A DNA stretch of 28,148 bases from Labilithrix sp. (GTDB lineage Bacteria; Myxococcota; Polyangia; Polyangiales; Polyangiaceae). The translations under genes and the position numbers were made by a program. The notes under the pieces were generated by a model. The model saw nothing but the letters and a program-made list of their open reading frames with translations, was not told the DNA's origin and made no database searches. Shown piece after piece: positions 24,819-28,148 of the stretch (positions within the stretch are counted from its first letter, which is position 1; each line of letters begins with the position of its first letter). The stretch is taken from the NCBI GenBank assembly GCA_028287035.1, contig JAQBQL010000262.1:1-28148 (forward strand). The letters are read 5' to 3'.

Positions 24819-27074
24819 ATGAACACGCGGCTCGCGGTCAACGGGGACCTTCCGCTCTGGGCAGCGGTGCTCGCCTGCGTGCTGGCGGCGGCAAGCCTCG
24901 GCGTGCTCCTGCTCATCGAGCTCCGCAGGCGGGAGCGCGGCGGACCGGCGATCGTGCTCACCGGGCTCGTGGCGATCGCGGCGCTGCTCCTCGCGGTGGC
25001 GCGGCCGGTGCGCATCGCGGCGCGCGAGAGCGTGATCGGCGCCAAGGTGCTCGTCCTCTCCGACGTGTCCCGCTCGATGGCGCTGCCGCAGAACGGCAAG
25101 GCGGACCGCGCCGTCGTGCGGGACGCCGCGGTCGCGGAGCTCGCGAAGCGGTCGCGCGACGCGCGGCTGCACGTGATGGGCTTCGGTGACGGGCCGCCCA
25201 CGCCTCTCGCCGCCCGTACCGGTGACGCGCCGAGCGCCCCCAGCGGGGCGCCGCGCAGCGATCTCACCGCGGCGCTCCGGGCGATCGGCGCCTCCGCCGA
25301 GGAGCGTCCGCAGGCGATCGTCGTCGTGTCCGACGGGCGCCTCGACGACCCGGGCGAGGACACGACGAAGGAGCAGCTCCAGGCGCTCGGCCGCGAGCTC
25401 AAGGTGCCCATCCACACCGTGGCGACGACGCCGAACGCGCCGGCCGACGCGAGCGTGCGCCGCGTCTCGGCGGCAGGAGCCGCGGTGGCCCACGTGCCGC
25501 TCCCGCTCAAGGTCGAGGTGGGCTGCGCCGGCGGGCTCTCGTGCGACGAGCTCACGGTGACGGCGCGCGAGCTGCGGGAGGACGGACCGCCGGCGCTCCT
25601 CGCGACGGGCCTCTCGCACCTGAAGGACGGCAAGGGCACCGTCGACCTCGCGGTCACGCTCGATCGCGCCGGCGCCCGCATCCTCGAGATCGCCATCACG
25701 CCGCCCTCGGGCGACACCATCCCCGAGAACGACCGGCGCCTCCTCACGTTCAACGTCGCGCGCGAGCGGGTGCGCGTCCTCCACGTCGCCGGGCGTCCCA
25801 CGAGCGACGTGCGCGCGCTCCGCCAGTGGCTGAAGAGCGACGCCTCGGTCGACGTCGTCGCCTTCTTCATCCTGCGGACGCAGTCGGACACCCCGAACGC
25901 GCGGCAGGAGGACCTGTCGCTCATCCCCTTCCCCGTCGACGAGCTCTTCACCGAGCACCTTCCGTCCTTCGACGCGGTCGTCCTCCAGGACTTCGACGCG
26001 CAGCCCTACGGCCTCGAGCGCCACCTCCCCCAGCTCGCTCGCTACGTGAAGGCGGGCGGCGGCCTCATCATGGTGGGCGGGCAGAACTCGTTCGTCGCGG
26101 GAGGCTACGCGAACACCCCGCTCGCCGAGGTCCTCCCGGTGACGCTCGACGGCTCGTCAGGCGCGACCGCCGCCGACGTCGCGAACGTGGTGCCGGCGTG
26201 GACCGACGATGGCCGCGCCGCGCCGCTGCTCTCCCCGCTCTCGTCGCTCGTCGGGGAGGAGCTGCCCACGATGCCCGGCGCGAACGTGCTCGGGGACGTC
26301 CGGCCCGGAGGCCTCGTCCTGTGGGCGCATCCGTCGCGCACCACCCGCTCCGGGCAGCCCATGCCGATCCTCGCGATCGGCGACCAGGGCGACGGGCGCT
26401 CCATCGCGCTCGGCATCGACGGCGCCTGGCAGCTCGAGTTCTCGCAGCTCGGCGCGCGCACCTCGGGCCGTGGCTACGGGGCGCTCTGGGACGGCCTTCT
26501 CGGATGGCTCATGCGCGACCCACGGTTCGAGCCCGGGCAGCTCGAGCTCACCACCCCGTGCGTCGCCGGGGTACCCGCGCGGCTGCGGGTGCGGCTCCCC
26601 TCGAGCGGCGCGCGGGGCGACAAGGGCAAGGACGAGGCGGCGCGCAAGGAGATGGTCATCGAGGTCCGGCGGCTCGATCGTCAGGACGTACCGCCGGTGC
26701 GCGTCACCGTCCCGCGCAGCGACGGCAACGCCGCGGTGGAGGTCGCGCTGCCCGCGCTCGACACCGGCGGGTACACCGCGCGCCTCAAGCTCGGCGCCGG
26801 ACCGACCACGCGGCGCGACTTCGCGTGCGAGTCGGGCGGCGACGAGTGGGCCGACTCGCGACCCGATCGCGAACGCCTGAAGGCCCTCGCCAGCGCGACC
26901 GGCGGCACGTTCCGCGACGCGACCGACGATCTCGCGCTGCCGCTGCCGAAGCCGGCGGTGGTGAGCGCCGAGCGTCACGTCGTGCCCCTCGCGCCGCCGT
27001 GGGCCTGGACCCTCGCTGCGGCGATCGCGCTCGGCGTGCACTGGTTCGCGCGGCGCCGGAGCGGCCTCACCTGA
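24819..27074 (+). CDS. Membrane protein with VWA and GATase-like domains
   Basis: This is a 751-residue membrane protein. Two N-terminal helices (about 12-34 and 43-61) precede a VWA-like domain with DVSRS at 82-86, a good MIDAS (DxSxS), then AIVVVSDGRLDD. Beta-rich segments follow. At about 318-430 a class I GATase-like domain appears (VLHVAGRPTSDVRALRQWL, AVVLQDFDAQPYG, GGGLIMVGGQNSF), without an evident cysteine nucleophile. A final membrane helix lies near 728-745, ending in ARRRSG, so most of the protein should face the periplasm between helices. The family is often annotated as glutamine amidotransferase, which is probably misleading here. It pairs with the DUF4159 gene. The usual MoxR ATPase and DUF58 genes are not in this window. 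Confidence 0.88.
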   Translation: MNTRLAVNGDLPLWAAVLACVLAAASLGVLLLIELRRRERGGPAIVLTGLVAIAALLLAVARPVRIAARESVIGAKVLVLSDVSRSMALPQNGKADRAVVRDAAVAELAKRSRDARLHVMGFGDGPPTPLAARTGDAPSAPSGAPRSDLTAALRAIGASAEERPQAIVVVSDGRLDDPGEDTTKEQLQALGRELKVPIHTVATTPNAPADASVRRVSAAGAAVAHVPLPLKVEVGCAGGLSCDELTVTARELREDGPPALLATGLSHLKDGKGTVDLAVTLDRAGARILEIAITPPSGDTIPENDRRLLTFNVARERVRVLHVAGRPTSDVRALRQWLKSDASVDVVAFFILRTQSDTPNARQEDLSLIPFPVDELFTEHLPSFDAVVLQDFDAQPYGLERHLPQLARYVKAGGGLIMVGGQNSFVAGGYANTPLAEVLPVTLDGSSGATAADVANVVPAWTDDGRAAPLLSPLSSLVGEELPTMPGANVLGDVRPGGLVLWAHPSRTTRSGQPMPILAIGDQGDGRSIALGIDGAWQLEFSQLGARTSGRGYGALWDGLLGWLMRDPRFEPGQLELTTPCVAGVPARLRVRLPSSGARGDKGKDEAARKEMVIEVRRLDRQDVPPVRVTVPRSDGNAAVEVALPALDTGGYTARLKLGAGPTTRRDFACESGGDEWADSRPDRERLKALASATGGTFRDATDDLALPLPKPAVVSAERHVVPLAPPWAWTLAAAIALGVHWFARRRSGLT

Positions 27075-27118
27075 CCGGCGCGCGCGGAGAGCGGCCCAGG
27101 ATCTGGTAGGTTTCCCTG

Positions 27119-28148
27119 GTGCGGCGCGCCCTGTTCCCTCGAAGGCTGGCGGCGGCGACGGCGGCCCTGCCGATCGCCTTTGCCCTGACGATCGCCGCGC
27201 CGGCCCACGCGCTGGTGTGGCCGGACGTGCCCGACCGCATCGAGCGCGGCCTCGGTTCTGCCGATCCGGCGAGCCGCCGCGCGGCGGCCCGCGAGCTCGG
27301 CACGCTGAGCGCGCCGCGCGCGACGCCGCTCGTGCAGAAGGCGATGAACGACGGCGACGTCGAGGTCCGCCTCGCCGCGGCCCAGGCAGCGATCCGGCTG
27401 CGCATCGTGCCCGCGGTCGACGCGGCGCTGCTCTGGCTCGGTGAGCGCGAGCCCAGGCTGCGCGTCGCGGCGTGCGAGGTCGGCGGCGCGATGCCGGCCG
27501 CTCGCTCGGTGCAGCCGCTCGCCCGCGCGCTCGGCGACGCCGACCCGGCGGTGCGCGGCGCGTGCGCGGACGCCCTGGGGGCGCAGGCCTCGCCGGAGGC
27601 GGTGGCGCCGCTCTCCGGAAAGCTCGACGATCCCACCCCGGCGGTGCGCGGTCAGGTGGCACGCGCCCTCGCAAAGCTCGGCGACCCACGCGCGGTCGTG
27701 CCCCTCGTCGGCAAGGTCCAGGACTCGGTCCCCGAGGTGCGTCAGGCGGTGGTCCGCGCGCTCGGCGATCTGGGGGACGCGCGCGCCACGCAGGCGCTGC
27801 TCCTCGCGCTGCGCGACAACGTCGCCGAGGTGAAGATCGAGGCGCTCGCCGCGCTCGGTCGTCTCCGCGCGCCCGAGGCAGCCTCGGCGATCGCGCCGCT
27901 CGCGCTCGAGCGCAATCCCCCGGTCCGCCAGGCCGCCCTCGTCGCGCTCGGCCGCATCGCGACGGTGGACGCGGTGCACGCGCTCATCCGCGCGCTCGGG
28001 ACCCAGGACGATGCGGCGGGGACCCTCGAGCGGACGTCCGTGCGTGACGCGCTGGTGGCCGCCGGGCCGAGCGCCGTCACGGAGCTCACGGCGCTGCTCG
28101 AGGGCACGCCGGCCCCGTCGGTCGCGACGAGCGCCGCGTGGGTGCTCG
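27119..28148 (+). CDS. HEAT-repeat exported protein (3' end cut by window edge)
   Basis: 343 codons are visible from a GTG at 27119 (an in-frame stop lies at 27107), and the frame is open at the window end. Residues 1-31 form a signal peptide (RRALFPRRLAAATAALPIAFALTIAAPAHA, cleavage after AHA). The remainder is a run of about 30-residue HEAT-like helical pairs, for example DPASRRAAARELG, DGDVEVRLAAAQAAIRL, DADPAVRGACADALG, DSVPEVRQAVVRALGDLGD and NPPVRQAALVALGRIA. Such solenoids are protein-binding scaffolds. It follows the VWA gene by 44 bp and may belong to the same unit. The start lacks a good ribosome site. Partner unknown. Confidence 0.85.
   Translation, partial: MRRALFPRRLAAATAALPIAFALTIAAPAHALVWPDVPDRIERGLGSADPASRRAAARELGTLSAPRATPLVQKAMNDGDVEVRLAAAQAAIRLRIVPAVDAALLWLGEREPRLRVAACEVGGAMPAARSVQPLARALGDADPAVRGACADALGAQASPEAVAPLSGKLDDPTPAVRGQVARALAKLGDPRAVVPLVGKVQDSVPEVRQAVVRALGDLGDARATQALLLALRDNVAEVKIEALAALGRLRAPEAASAIAPLALERNPPVRQAALVALGRIATVDAVHALIRALGTQDDAAGTLERTSVRDALVAAGPSAVTELTALLEGTPAPSVATSAAWVL

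Noticed and set aside
23951..26024. Long minus-strand frames opposite the DUF4159 and VWA genes
   Set aside because: They are Arg/Ser-rich and featureless, while the plus-strand frames show signal peptides, domains and membrane helices.

Overview
The window is about 28 kb of very GC-rich DNA, mostly packed with genes. Codon third positions are strongly G/C, so long spurious reading frames are open on both strands. The content suggests a member of the Myxococcota (delta-proteobacterial lineage): a membrane Ser/Thr kinase fused to a TPR region, many predicted lipoproteins, a low-complexity AT-hook protein, a DUF4159 plus VWA/GATase-like membrane gene pair, and a HEAT-repeat exported protein. 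The phylum is an inference from gene content. There is no rRNA or marker phylogeny here. I count 24 protein genes and one tRNA. The first and last protein genes are cut by the window ends. I see no insertion sequence, prophage, CRISPR array or integrase.

Layout. 1-4771 (minus strand): a run M20 peptidase, then a CehA/McbA-type PHP metallohydrolase lipoprotein, then a cyclophilin lipoprotein (cut by the left edge). 4772-4853: a divergent promoter region with a perfect 16-bp palindrome. 4854-7572 (plus): a fatty acid hydroxylase-family membrane protein, then argC and argB with overlapping stop/start. 7604-10342 (minus): two paralogous cysteine-rich lipoproteins, each with six CxGxCxGxC repeats. 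10423-12799 (plus): hisH, hisA (1-nt overlap) and an MBL-fold hydrolase. 12816-16415 (minus): deoC, an intact aldehyde dehydrogenase, and a truncated aldehyde dehydrogenase that lacks the catalytic half. 16589-16822 (minus): rpsU. 16929-19604 (plus): Ser/Thr kinase-TPR. 19615-20196 (minus): AT-hook protein, with tRNA-Leu(CAA) upstream on the same strand. 20483-21385 (plus): a free-standing Cache-like sensor lipoprotein, whose stop codon interlocks with that of a small membrane protein on the other strand. 21683-28148 (plus): a Ppx/GppA phosphatase with HD region, a small lipoprotein, a DUF4159 protein, a VWA/GATase-like membrane protein and a HEAT-repeat protein.

How the genes work together. 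argC-argB (arginine) and hisH-hisA (histidine) are pieces of biosynthetic pathways whose other genes lie elsewhere. deoC plus the aldehyde dehydrogenase forms a deoxyribose-phosphate salvage unit: DeoC releases acetaldehyde and the dehydrogenase can oxidise it. The truncated third gene is a probable pseudoenzyme partner. The 23-28 kb block looks like an envelope-located module of unknown purpose related to the Bat-type VWA/DUF4159 gene sets.

The least familiar elements are the twin cysteine-rich lipoproteins, which have identical cysteine counts and order (31 each), and the coupled pseudo-aldehyde dehydrogenase. No intergenic stretch exceeds 300 bases. The longest gene-free stretch is 16416-16588, which holds a probable rpsU terminator.
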